A stretch of DNA of 7,703 nucleotides, from assembly GCA_000435335.1 (NCBI GenBank), contig FR891345.1:1-7703 (forward strand), written 5' to 3'. The position numbers and the translations under genes are program-made. The notes below the pieces were generated by a model that was not told the origin of the DNA, did not search any database, and saw only the letters and a program-made list of their open reading frames with translations. Every line of letters begins with the position of its first letter. Position 1 is the stretch's first letter. This stretch comes from Clostridium sp. CAG:964 (lineage in GTDB: Bacteria; Bacillota; Clostridia; Oscillospirales; Acutalibacteraceae). This document shows, in pieces, positions 1 to 6,368 of the stretch.

Positions 1-595
1 ATACCTTATGAAATTACACTATTCTCAAACAAACTTGGAAAACATCGGCGTGCCGATACCGTTTTAATACCTTATGAAATTACACTATTCTCAAACAACT
101 CATCGTGGTATGTGTCAGACTGCATAGTTTTAATACCTTATGAAATTACACTATTCTCAAACCAAATATGGGATTGGCTAGGTAATTTGCTTGTTTTAAT
201 ACCTTATGAAATTACACTATTCTCAAACAATTGAAATTCCAAACCTCGGAGCTAGTAAGTTTTAATACCTTATGAAATTACACTATTCTCAAACATTAAA
301 TTCGCCTCGTTCAACGCATATAAGTTTTAATACCTTATGAAATTACACTATTCTCAAACATGCAAATGCTAATTTAATAACAAACTATGGTTTTAATACC
401 TTATGAAATTACACTATTCTCAAACGTATAATCGTTATTGTCGTCAGGTCGTACAGTTTTAATACCTTATGAAATTACACTATTCTCAAACATCAACCCT
501 GTACGACCTGACGATGATAAGTTTTAATACCTTATGAAATTACACTATTCTCAAACCAAAAACCCTGTACGACCTGACGATGATAAGTTTTAATA
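1..595 (-). CRISPR. CRISPR array block 1, inverted relative to block 2
   Basis: Nine copies of a 36-bp repeat are seen on the plus strand as GTTTTAATACC...CTCAAAC. They start at 1 (last 30 nt only), 61, 127, 193, 259, 324, 390, 456 and 521, and a 9-nt stub follows at 587-595. The nine spacers are 29-30 nt long. All repeats are identical where complete. The crRNA sense is probably the minus strand, where the repeat reads GTTTGAGAATAGTG...ATTAAAAC. That form resembles type II-A (Cas9) repeats such as the one I recall from Treponema denticola, and block 2 supports the same sense through its decayed end and terminator. No cas gene, leader or tracrRNA is visible. The array continues past the left edge. 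Array identity is certain; type and sense are inferred. Confidence 0.97.
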
Positions 596-622
596 AATTA
601 AAAAAGTTGGTGGCATCACAAG
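587..622. other. Junction between the two inverted CRISPR blocks
   Basis: Block 1 breaks off after nine bases of a repeat (GTTTTAATA, 587-595). A 27-nt AT-rich sequence follows (596-622), then the first repeat of block 2 in the opposite orientation at 623. The whole junction is 36 nt, far too short for a leader, so neither block has its own leader here. The 27-nt piece may be the remains of a block 2 spacer. The layout fits an inversion with one breakpoint inside a repeat, or an assembly misjoin in repetitive sequence. Confidence 0.8.
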
Positions 623-2172
623 GTTTGAGAATAGTGTAATTTCATAAGGTATTAAAACAAGCATCATTAAACAAGCATTTAACAGCGTGTTTGAGAATAG
701 TGTAATTTCATAAGGTATTAAAACATGCTGGGGCTTATTAAGTCAAAATGTGACGTTTGAGAATAGTGTAATTTCATAAGGTATTAAAACATTATGTTAC
801 AGAGCCAACGCTATTAGAGGGTTTGAGAATAGTGTAATTTCATAAGGTATTAAAACCGTCTGAGCTTTCACCGGCGGAAAGTATTGGTTTGAGAATAGTG
901 TAATTTCATAAGGTATTAAAACCACTGGGACGACGAGCCGTTTGAGCTGATTGTTTGAGAATAGTGTAATTTCATAAGGTATTAAAACCATGATGTTATC
1001 GACTACATGGAATCCGAAGTTTGAGAATAGTGTAATTTCATAAGGTATTAAAACGGAGTATTTAGAAAACCGACTAAAACAAGCGTTTGAGAATAGTGTA
1101 ATTTCATAAGGTATTAAAACTATGATGTTATCGACTACATGGAATCCGAAGTTTGAGAATAGTGTAATTTCATAATGTATTAAAACACGCTGCACAAATA
1201 GCACCTTTACAATACGGTTTGAGAATAGTGTAATTTCATAAGGTATTAAAACTGTTGGGCTTGATTAAGTCCAAATGTGATGTTTGAGAATAGTGTAATT
1301 TCATAAGGTATTAAAACCAGTGCCGGCAGGAAAAACAACACTGCGTTGGTTTGAGAATAGTGTAATTTCATAAGGTATTAAAACTGGGTTATTTTAGTTT
1401 AACTATCATTCATTGTTTGAGAATAGTGTAATTTCATAAGGTATTAAAACCCTGTCACTGTTGTATTGTGGGAAAATGGTGTTTGAGAATAGTGTAATTT
1501 CATAAGGTATTAAAACACTCAATTTACAATTTGTTGAAATAAAGGGGTTTGAGAATAGTGTAATTTCATAAGGTATTAAAACCATGATGTTCAGTCCTGC
1601 TATGTAATCTATTGATACATGTTTGAGAATAGTGTAATTTCATAAGGTATTAAAACCATGAAAATGAAAGCAACACAAGCAACACAGTTTGAGAATAGTG
1701 TAATTTCATAAGGTATTAAAACAACGCTCGAAAGAATAATAGCAAATTGGAGGTTTGAGAATAGTGTAATTTCATAAGGTATTAAAACAAGGATTATGAT
1801 TAAGCGTTTTATATTTTGGTTTGAGAATAGTGTAATTTCATAAGGTATTAAAACTGTCCAACTAATGGGACAGCGACAACGATTGTTTGAGAATAGTGTA
1901 ATTTCATAAGGTATTAAAACACGCATATCGATAAGCTTGTCAATCAGCTTGTTTGAGAATAGTGTAATTTCATAAGGTATTAAAACACGCCCTGACCTGT
2001 TCAACAACCTTGTCGTGTTTGAGAATAGTGTAATTTCATAAGGTATTAAAACTTTATGGCAATATGAATTTGCATGGCAAGCGTTTGAGAATAGTGTAAT
2101 TTCATAAGGTATTAAAACAAGGCTCTGTGTCAATAGCTGAGAGAAAACCGCAAAAAGAAAATTGATTAAAAC
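623..2172 (+). CRISPR. CRISPR array block 2, main block with terminator-proximal end
   Basis: There are 23 repeats of 36 bp (GTTTGAGAATAGTG...GGTATTAAAAC), starting at 623, 689, 755, 821, 887, 953, 1019, 1085, 1151, 1217, 1282, 1349, 1415, 1481, 1547, 1621, 1687, 1753, 1819, 1885, 1951, 2017 and 2083. Of the 22 spacers, 19 are 30 nt; the others are 29 (1253-1281), 31 (1318-1348) and 38 nt (1583-1620). The repeats are identical apart from one G-to-T change at 1176. After the last full repeat (ends 2118) comes unique sequence and then a decayed remnant ending ATTGATTAAAAC (2161-2172). An intrinsic terminator follows at once. A degenerate distal repeat plus a terminator puts the trailer on the right and crRNA transcription on the plus strand. 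The repeat resembles those of Cas9 systems, but no cas genes are present to confirm type II. Confidence 0.97.
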
Positions 2173-2206
2173 AAGTGGCAACGGATAAGCTGCCACTTGT
2201 TTTTTT
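2171..2206 (+). terminator. Intrinsic terminator of the CRISPR transcript
   Basis: A perfect 10-bp stem pairs ACAAGTGGCA (2171-2180) with TGCCACTTGT (2191-2200) around a 10-nt loop, and a run of T residues follows (2200-2206). It overlaps the last bases of the decayed terminal repeat, so it most likely ends the plus-strand pre-crRNA. The flanking sequence on the other side is also T-rich when read on the minus strand, so weak activity in that direction is possible. Confidence 0.85.
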
Positions 2207-2341
2207 CTGACTTTAGGCTTGTGTTACAGAAAAACAGGTTTTTATAATAATTAGAACTAAAAAATTGAAGTGGTGCAATATAACCGACTTAATGTCTTTT
2301 AATGACGAATTTATATGTAAATTGACAAAGCAAAAAAATTA

Positions 2342-2363
2342 GTGTCACACTGTATGTCACATA
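2342..2363. promoter_or_regulatory. Paired palindromes, possible operator
   Basis: Two perfect odd-length palindromes lie side by side: GTGTCACAC (2342-2350) and TATGTCACATA (2353-2363). Their TGTCACA cores are 12 bp apart centre to centre, close to one helical turn, as expected for a dimeric repressor binding one face of the DNA. A TTGACA hexamer lies just upstream (2322-2327) and a TATAAA at 2372-2377. No regulator can be named from this sequence, and short palindromes also arise by chance in AT-rich DNA. Confidence 0.3.
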
Positions 2364-2438
2364 TTGAATTGTATAAAATGATTTGCTAAAATGTTCTTGT
2401 AGGTAAATTATAACAAGCTAATATCAATACATTACCCG

Positions 2439-2476
2439 AATATATGTGCACACCGCAATAATTTCGCACAATAAAT
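2439..2476 (+). repeat. Dispersed 38-bp element, copy 1
   Basis: This segment begins AATATATGTGCA and ends ACAATAAAT. It matches 6983-7020 at 31 of 38 positions without gaps. The conserved blocks are the 12 bases at the start, GCAATAAT in the middle and the last nine bases. Both copies lie in non-coding DNA. The function is unknown; a shared promoter or leader segment or a small dispersed repeat family are both possible. Confidence 0.5.
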
Positions 2477-2513
2477 ACGCTTACAAGGAAATTTTAATAC
2501 ACACCTCTAATAT

Positions 2514-2545
2514 GGCCAAGCCCAGCCTTGCGGTCGGGCTTGGTC
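2514..2545. other. Strong GC-rich hairpin of unknown role
   Basis: The arms 2514-2523 and 2536-2545 form a 10-bp stem, including CCAAGCCC against GGGCTTGG, around a 12-nt loop. It stands out in an AT-rich intergenic region. No T-run follows on either side, so it is not a standard intrinsic terminator. It could be part of a small RNA, an attenuator or a dispersed palindromic repeat. Confidence 0.45.
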
Positions 2546-2613
2546 GTAGAAGAATGGCAAAAGCGGAGGCTCGGCGTTTTTTCAAATGCTCTAAATATAT
2601 GGGCAGATTTGTG

Positions 2614-2619
2614 TATAAT
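2614..2619 (+). promoter_or_regulatory. Candidate -10 box for the lipoprotein gene
   Basis: A perfect TATAAT lies about 95 bp upstream of the lipoprotein start codon. No good -35 hexamer is found 16-18 bp upstream, so the call rests on the -10 alone. The predicted leader would be about 90 nt and AT-rich. Confidence 0.35.
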
Positions 2620-2714
2620 AAACAGCCTCGTATTTAATTAAAGGGTATATATTTAATGATTTATGAAGAAATATTACAGAAATTTATATATAACAGCAGA
2701 AGGGGAGAGAATTT

Positions 2715-4808
2715 ATGAAAAAAGCAGTTGGTATATTTACGGCACTGTGCTTGGTTATTGCAATGAGTGCCTGTACAGGAGGCGGTGGTTCTGTAACAAA
2801 CAAGAGCTCGTCAAAGAACAGTCCCTCTGAATCATCAACATCAGAAAAGGCCATAGATAGCTCTGCTGAAAAAAACACAGAGCTAAGCTATGAGGACAAA
2901 TATAATCAGTATATAAAAGATACTATTATACCTGAGATTGGCTTGTACACGGATTATGATATTAAAAAGGAATATTTCAGCAATGACGGTACATATTTAA
3001 ATCCGGGTGCGTGGTGTACCAAAACAGGTATGATAAGTGCAAAGATAACCGATCTAAACGGTGACGATATTCCGGAGCTGATTGTCCCATATCTTAAAAG
3101 TGAGTACATTTCAAAATTAAAATATAAAAAGGACAAAAACTGTTCTGTTCCGTATCTCCGTATTTATACTACTAAAAATAGTAATATTGAAAAGCTTACA
3201 GATGTGCGAATGTCAGAAACGGTTGACTATAGCTGGCAGGATATGCAGCTATTTATTAATGAATATAACGGTACAAAATATCTTTGCTTTAATGACTGTG
3301 CTATGCATGCCGATTTCGGCAATGAGGATACATTGCTATTTATAACTTATGATGGCAAGGAAGTTAGTGCGGATATGATATTTTCACCTGTGAATAGTAT
3401 AGGCTATACATTGGGAAAGTCTGAAAACTGTTTATTAAATGATTATGACTGTAATAAGCTGTACTCAGACCAGCCAAATTATGTATCTCTTGTAAAGCGT
3501 CAAATTTCTATGGAGGATCCAAGTGTTAATGACGGATATAAAGAGGAATATGATAACTGCTTTAACCCGAAGCACCAACAGAGGCTCCGACTGAGACACC
3601 AATATAAAGAGGAATATGATAACTGCTTTAAGGAGCAAATAGAAAAATACGGCTTGTCGTTTACAGGCTTTGGCGTAGGTGTGTTCAAAGGAGAACGCTA
3701 TATTGATACCTCAAAAACGGATAACATTTTCTTTGTACACGCCGATGTTACCAGTGGTAAAAATTCGCAGCAAATAGCCACTGTAACAGACTTTACCAAT
3801 GTGTTAAAGAGCTTTGGAAACAGTGCTTTGAATGAAAGCGAAAAAGCAACGGAAAAGCCTACAGATAACAGTTCAAGCGACAGCAGTAATAATGAGGTAC
3901 AAAATACAGATGGCTGTGTACTGCAAAGCGTTGGCTGTGTAAACGGAAGGCTTTGTTACACACAAGATCATAAATTTGAGTATGTTGCAAATGATGTTGC
4001 AAGTCCTTTGCCGGATAATATAAAGGACAAGGTAGGCAAGTTTATGTTAATTGACGACTACATATACTATATTCCAATAGTAGTCGGCTCGGGCGGCTTT
4101 TCGGTAGAGCTTAGAAAAATGAAGCAGGACGGCAGTGATGATCAGCTTGTATCCGGTTATTTAGGCTATAGTCCATGCTGTTATTATACAAATGGATATT
4201 TGCTGTATTGTTATTATAACGAAAGCACAAACGATTCCAAAAAGGTCATTCTCAACTTAAAAACGGGGGAGGAGAAAACTATTAGCGACTCCTACATTAT
4301 ATCGGCAGCCGCAGACGGTAAATTTTATGGTACCGCTAACAATTCTTTGTATGAGATTGATGCGGAAACAGCACAGGCAACGAATTTTGGATATATTTCA
4401 GGCAGCATTAAATGTATAGATAACGGTTATATATATTACAATGCTGATACAGGGGCTGTAAGCAGAATTAACCTAAGTAATGGTCAAAGTGATACCTTTA
4501 ACATCAGCAGGGGAATGTTTGCGGTAATGAATAATATAATTTACTACACGCCGTATAGAACAAATTCAAGCTATTCACTGGCAGATACTTCCGATATACG
4601 CTCGTACAATATTGAAACAGGGGAGGATACTCTGCTTTCTACAGTTTCCGCTCCGAACGGAGGTATAAAAAGATTTGAGCTTGAAAACGGCTATTTAGTT
4701 TATACCGTTGCAAACGGAAATACAGGTAGCGGTGCATCCGACTATATATTTGATGTCAATACAAAAACAGCCACTCTTGTAAGCAATTATGCGGTTGCAT
4801 CATTCTAA
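2715..4808 (+). CDS. Surface lipoprotein with C-terminal beta-propeller-like (DUF5050-like) half
   Basis: This encodes a 697-residue exported lipoprotein. Residues 1-20 are a signal peptide with basic MKK, a hydrophobic core and a lipobox ending S-A-C, so Cys20 would be lipidated and the protein anchored outside the membrane. A Gly/Ser-rich linker follows (about 21-55). Domain 1 (about 56-370) contains D-L-N-G-D-D-I-P-E-L at 113-122, a calcium-loop-like motif common in secreted clostridial proteins. A Ser/Asn/Glu-rich linker (about 372-400) leads to a C-terminal half with recurring YIYY and NLKTGEE / NLSNGQ / NIETGED strands, as in DUF5050-type beta-propellers. The start is supported by a Shine-Dalgarno site at 2701-2707. 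Residues about 275-305 carry an in-frame duplication with a foreign-looking insert. Ligand and role are unknown; binding to an extracellular molecule is a guess from the fold type. Neighbours give no functional link. Confidence 0.85.
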   Translation: MKKAVGIFTALCLVIAMSACTGGGGSVTNKSSSKNSPSESSTSEKAIDSSAEKNTELSYEDKYNQYIKDTIIPEIGLYTDYDIKKEYFSNDGTYLNPGAWCTKTGMISAKITDLNGDDIPELIVPYLKSEYISKLKYKKDKNCSVPYLRIYTTKNSNIEKLTDVRMSETVDYSWQDMQLFINEYNGTKYLCFNDCAMHADFGNEDTLLFITYDGKEVSADMIFSPVNSIGYTLGKSENCLLNDYDCNKLYSDQPNYVSLVKRQISMEDPSVNDGYKEEYDNCFNPKHQQRLRLRHQYKEEYDNCFKEQIEKYGLSFTGFGVGVFKGERYIDTSKTDNIFFVHADVTSGKNSQQIATVTDFTNVLKSFGNSALNESEKATEKPTDNSSSDSSNNEVQNTDGCVLQSVGCVNGRLCYTQDHKFEYVANDVASPLPDNIKDKVGKFMLIDDYIYYIPIVVGSGGFSVELRKMKQDGSDDQLVSGYLGYSPCCYYTNGYLLYCYYNESTNDSKKVILNLKTGEEKTISDSYIISAAADGKFYGTANNSLYEIDAETAQATNFGYISGSIKCIDNGYIYYNADTGAVSRINLSNGQSDTFNISRGMFAVMNNIIYYTPYRTNSSYSLADTSDIRSYNIETGEDTLLSTVSAPNGGIKRFELENGYLVYTVANGNTGSGASDYIFDVNTKTATLVSNYAVASF
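3536..3630 (+). repeat. Exact 29-bp direct repeat flanking a 37-bp insert inside the lipoprotein gene
   Basis: A 29-bp sequence (ATATAAAGAGGAAT...) occurs identically at 3536-3564 and 3602-3630, giving two copies of the peptide YKEEYDNCF. The offset is 66 bp, so the reading frame is kept. The 37 bp between (3565-3601) are about 60% GC against an AT-rich gene. In the gene frame they encode a basic, odd peptide (NPKHQQRLRLRHQ). In the frame beginning at 3566 they read PEAPTEAPTETP, a typical secreted-protein linker. Confidence 0.9.
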
Positions 4809-4826
4809 ATTGCGGCAGGAAACATA

Positions 4827-4937
4827 TTGAAGGATAAAAATGGAAATAAATTAAGATATAAAATAAACGAACTGATATATAATCCTGTTGACAACCCAAA
4901 TGGCGTATTAATTGAGGTAACAGAACAATTCAAGTGA
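4827..4937 (+). pseudogene. Short coding remnant or small ORF upstream of the 4951 gene
   Basis: An open frame from TTG 4827 to TGA 4935-4937 encodes 36 residues (beginning LKDKNGNKLRYKIN, ending IEVTEQFK). The composition looks like real protein, not random AT-rich translation. AGGAAA at 4818-4822 could serve as its ribosome binding site. The same frame is open back to the lipoprotein stop codon, so it may instead be the C-terminal tail of a lost larger gene. Its stop codon overlaps the ribosome binding site of the next gene, which suggests they were translated as a unit. A tail of a polymorphic toxin whose partner is the next gene is possible, but no toxin family is recognised. Confidence 0.35.
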
Positions 4938-4941
4938 GGAA
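4935..4941 (+). promoter_or_regulatory. Shine-Dalgarno site that favours a TTG start at 4951
   Basis: TGAGGAA lies here. The GTG at 4942 is only one base downstream, too close to be used, while the in-frame TTG at 4951 is about 10 nt from the AGGA core. The first three bases are the stop codon of the upstream short frame, an arrangement that allows translational coupling. Confidence 0.5.
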
Positions 4942-4950
4942 GTGTGTCTT

Positions 4951-5592
4951 TTGATTAATAATTTAAAAAAGGTATTTGATAATTACAGATTAAAAGTTCG
5001 TGATTTTGAAGACAAAAAGGCTGTCATAATTTATGACAGCCACAATACCTATCCGGAGGATTGTGTGAAATTTGATTGGCAAAATGATGAATATATAATA
5101 TATGAGGTTCATAGATCAAGGCAAATTATAATAGCTAAAGATACAGATGAAAAGACAGCGATAATAAAATTATATATTTTTTGTTTACGCTTTTTTGCTA
5201 TAAAAATTTTTACACCATCCAACGTTGAATTTTTAACTAAAAGTCAAGAAAAAATTCAAAAATTATACAATGCCGATGATATGAATAAAATTAAGGATTT
5301 CATTATTAATGCCTTTGGTGATATGGATATTTCTTTTACTGAAAACAATTTAGAGGGTATTTCGCTGGTGAAGAATAACAATATATATTTTATTAATGTC
5401 AACGGGTATCCCTTATATAAAAGTAACAACCTTTGTCAAGCATACAGCCTTACATTTAATGTTTGTTTGAAAATTTCTATCCTTTGTAAAATGATAAGGG
5501 AGAAATTTGGTTTGAATAACTGTCCGTTATCACTAATGAATATTTATTTGTTCGGAACACAGTTTTCAGAGAACATACCCCGACCGCTATAA
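4951..5592 (+). CDS. Hypothetical protein, possible immunity-type protein
   Basis: This encodes 213 residues from TTG 4951 (216 if the badly spaced GTG at 4942 were used). I do not recognise the family. The sequence is AT-rich, Lys/Asn/Ile-rich and soluble-looking at both ends. One hydrophobic stretch (IIKLYIFCLRFFAIKIF, about residues 71-87) may be a buried helix or strand rather than a membrane span. There is no signal peptide. Low-complexity AT-rich codon use sets it and the next gene apart from the lipoprotein gene and from the GC-richer gene at the right edge, as expected for accessory DNA. The short fragment just upstream, the size and the unknown family fit an immunity gene left behind after toxin loss. 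This is an inference from context, not homology. Confidence 0.65.
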   Translation: MINNLKKVFDNYRLKVRDFEDKKAVIIYDSHNTYPEDCVKFDWQNDEYIIYEVHRSRQIIIAKDTDEKTAIIKLYIFCLRFFAIKIFTPSNVEFLTKSQEKIQKLYNADDMNKIKDFIINAFGDMDISFTENNLEGISLVKNNNIYFINVNGYPLYKSNNLCQAYSLTFNVCLKISILCKMIREKFGLNNCPLSLMNIYLFGTQFSENIPRPL

Positions 5593-5672
5593 AGTTTTGA
5601 TTGTATTCCAAAAAGTTTTACATTGGTTTTGGGGTATTTATTAAATTCTTCACCGTATATCTACTCGAAAGA

Positions 5673-5700
5673 TTGCATTCTATTTACTGTTCGGTAATAT
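5673..5700 (+). promoter_or_regulatory. Candidate sigma-A promoter for the 5739 gene
   Basis: TTGCAT (5673-5678) and TAATAT (5695-5700) are separated by 16 bp. Transcription would start near 5707, giving a leader of about 30 nt before the ATG at 5739. The match to TTGACA/TATAAT is moderate. Confidence 0.4.
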
Positions 5701-5738
5701 TTATTTTCAGTATGCTTTAAAAAATAAGAGGTAACATT

Positions 5739-6278
5739 ATGATAAAAAATAATTACTATAAAAATCTTTTATTGGAGGCAATAAGTAAAGATGAATTATC
5801 AGCTTTTTTAGAAGGGAAAGGCAAATATCATATTAAATGTAATGTAGCTGATACTCCTACAGACTTTGGTTCTGTATTAGATACTGCTTTTTATTTGGCT
5901 GATACGAATCCCGAATTAAATATAGGCAGAAAATTTGAATGTGCAATAAAAAATATGTTGCAAGGAAATGAATGTGATATATATTGTTCAGTATTTTTGT
6001 TCTTTAGCTATATTATTCAATCTTGTCGTATATTGCCCATTAATTACAATGAAAAAGATATGTATTATCGTATAGCAAGTAGAAAAAAATTAAATGTAAC
6101 ATTTTCATTACCGATTGATGAAATAAGCAAGGTCATGACAAATTCTCTACACAGAAATCAAGAAAGTCTGAAAAGTTGTAAAAAATGGACGGGTAAAAAT
6201 AAAAGTGAGGGAATTTGGGAAGAGGTAGAAAGACTAAATAATATTATGAAAAAAGATTATAATATAGAAATTTTATAA
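5739..6278 (+). CDS. Hypothetical protein, AT-rich accessory gene
   Basis: This encodes 179 residues starting at ATG 5739, with AAGAGGT at 5726-5732 as a well-placed ribosome binding site. No family is recognised. It is probably cytoplasmic: there is no signal peptide, and the only strongly hydrophobic run is about residues 81-99 (CSVFLFFSYIIQSCRIL). The C-terminal third is basic and probably helical (Lys/Glu/Asn-rich, about 135-179). A 146-bp gap with its own candidate promoter separates it from the 4951 gene, so it may be transcribed alone. Its size, composition and position beside another small orphan gene resemble immunity-gene clusters. A lone cargo gene of a past insertion is equally possible. 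Confidence 0.65.
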   Translation: MIKNNYYKNLLLEAISKDELSAFLEGKGKYHIKCNVADTPTDFGSVLDTAFYLADTNPELNIGRKFECAIKNMLQGNECDIYCSVFLFFSYIIQSCRILPINYNEKDMYYRIASRKKLNVTFSLPIDEISKVMTNSLHRNQESLKSCKKWTGKNKSEGIWEEVERLNNIMKKDYNIEIL

Positions 6279-6368
6279 CATCATAATTAAAAACACACGA
6301 GGCGCTCTATGACTATAGGGTGTCTCATAGTTTGATTTAGCCAAATTAAATTCAAAAACATTTATTAA

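Larger units (their letters stand above)
2207..2714. other. Non-coding region between the CRISPR locus and the lipoprotein gene
   Basis: I see no convincing gene in this roughly 500-bp AT-rich stretch. It holds two short palindromes with a TGTCACA core (2342-2363), a consensus-like TTGACA at 2322-2327 without a matching -10, a 38-bp element shared with 6983-7020, a strong GC-rich hairpin (2514-2545), and a TATAAT box plus Shine-Dalgarno site for the downstream lipoprotein gene. A 63-codon GTG-started frame (2446-2637) crosses the hairpin but has no ribosome binding site. Confidence 0.6.

Noticed and set aside
923..952. GTTTGAG inside a spacer as a partial extra repeat
   Set aside because: The match is only seven bases and the spacer has normal length, so it is a chance match to the repeat start.
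1..2172. tracrRNA or anti-repeat near the array
   Set aside because: Outside the two array blocks I see no partial complement of the repeat followed by a terminator, so none can be annotated in this window.
797..2196. Two long minus-strand open frames (797-1204 and 1609-2196)
   Set aside because: They are translations of CRISPR repeats, giving VLIPYEITLFSN again and again with spacer-encoded residues between. This is an effect of the 66-bp period being divisible by three.
2446..2637. 63-codon plus-strand frame starting with GTG
   Set aside because: There is no ribosome binding site, the start lies inside the dispersed 38-bp element, and the middle is the GC-rich hairpin. It is better explained as non-coding sequence.
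2684..2878. Minus-strand frame over the start of the lipoprotein gene
   Set aside because: It is a shadow of the signal-peptide and linker region, with no ribosome binding site. The same applies to the minus-strand frames at 2954-3136, 3500-3688 and 6378-6656.
3536..3630. The lipoprotein duplication as a two-repeat CRISPR
   Set aside because: The 66-bp period equals the CRISPR unit, but the repeat is unrelated, only two copies exist, and the sequence lies in a coding gene that stays in frame.
5608..5632. Weak hairpin after the 4951 gene as a terminator
   Set aside because: The stem is only about six A/T-rich pairs with no T-run directly after it, so it is not supported.
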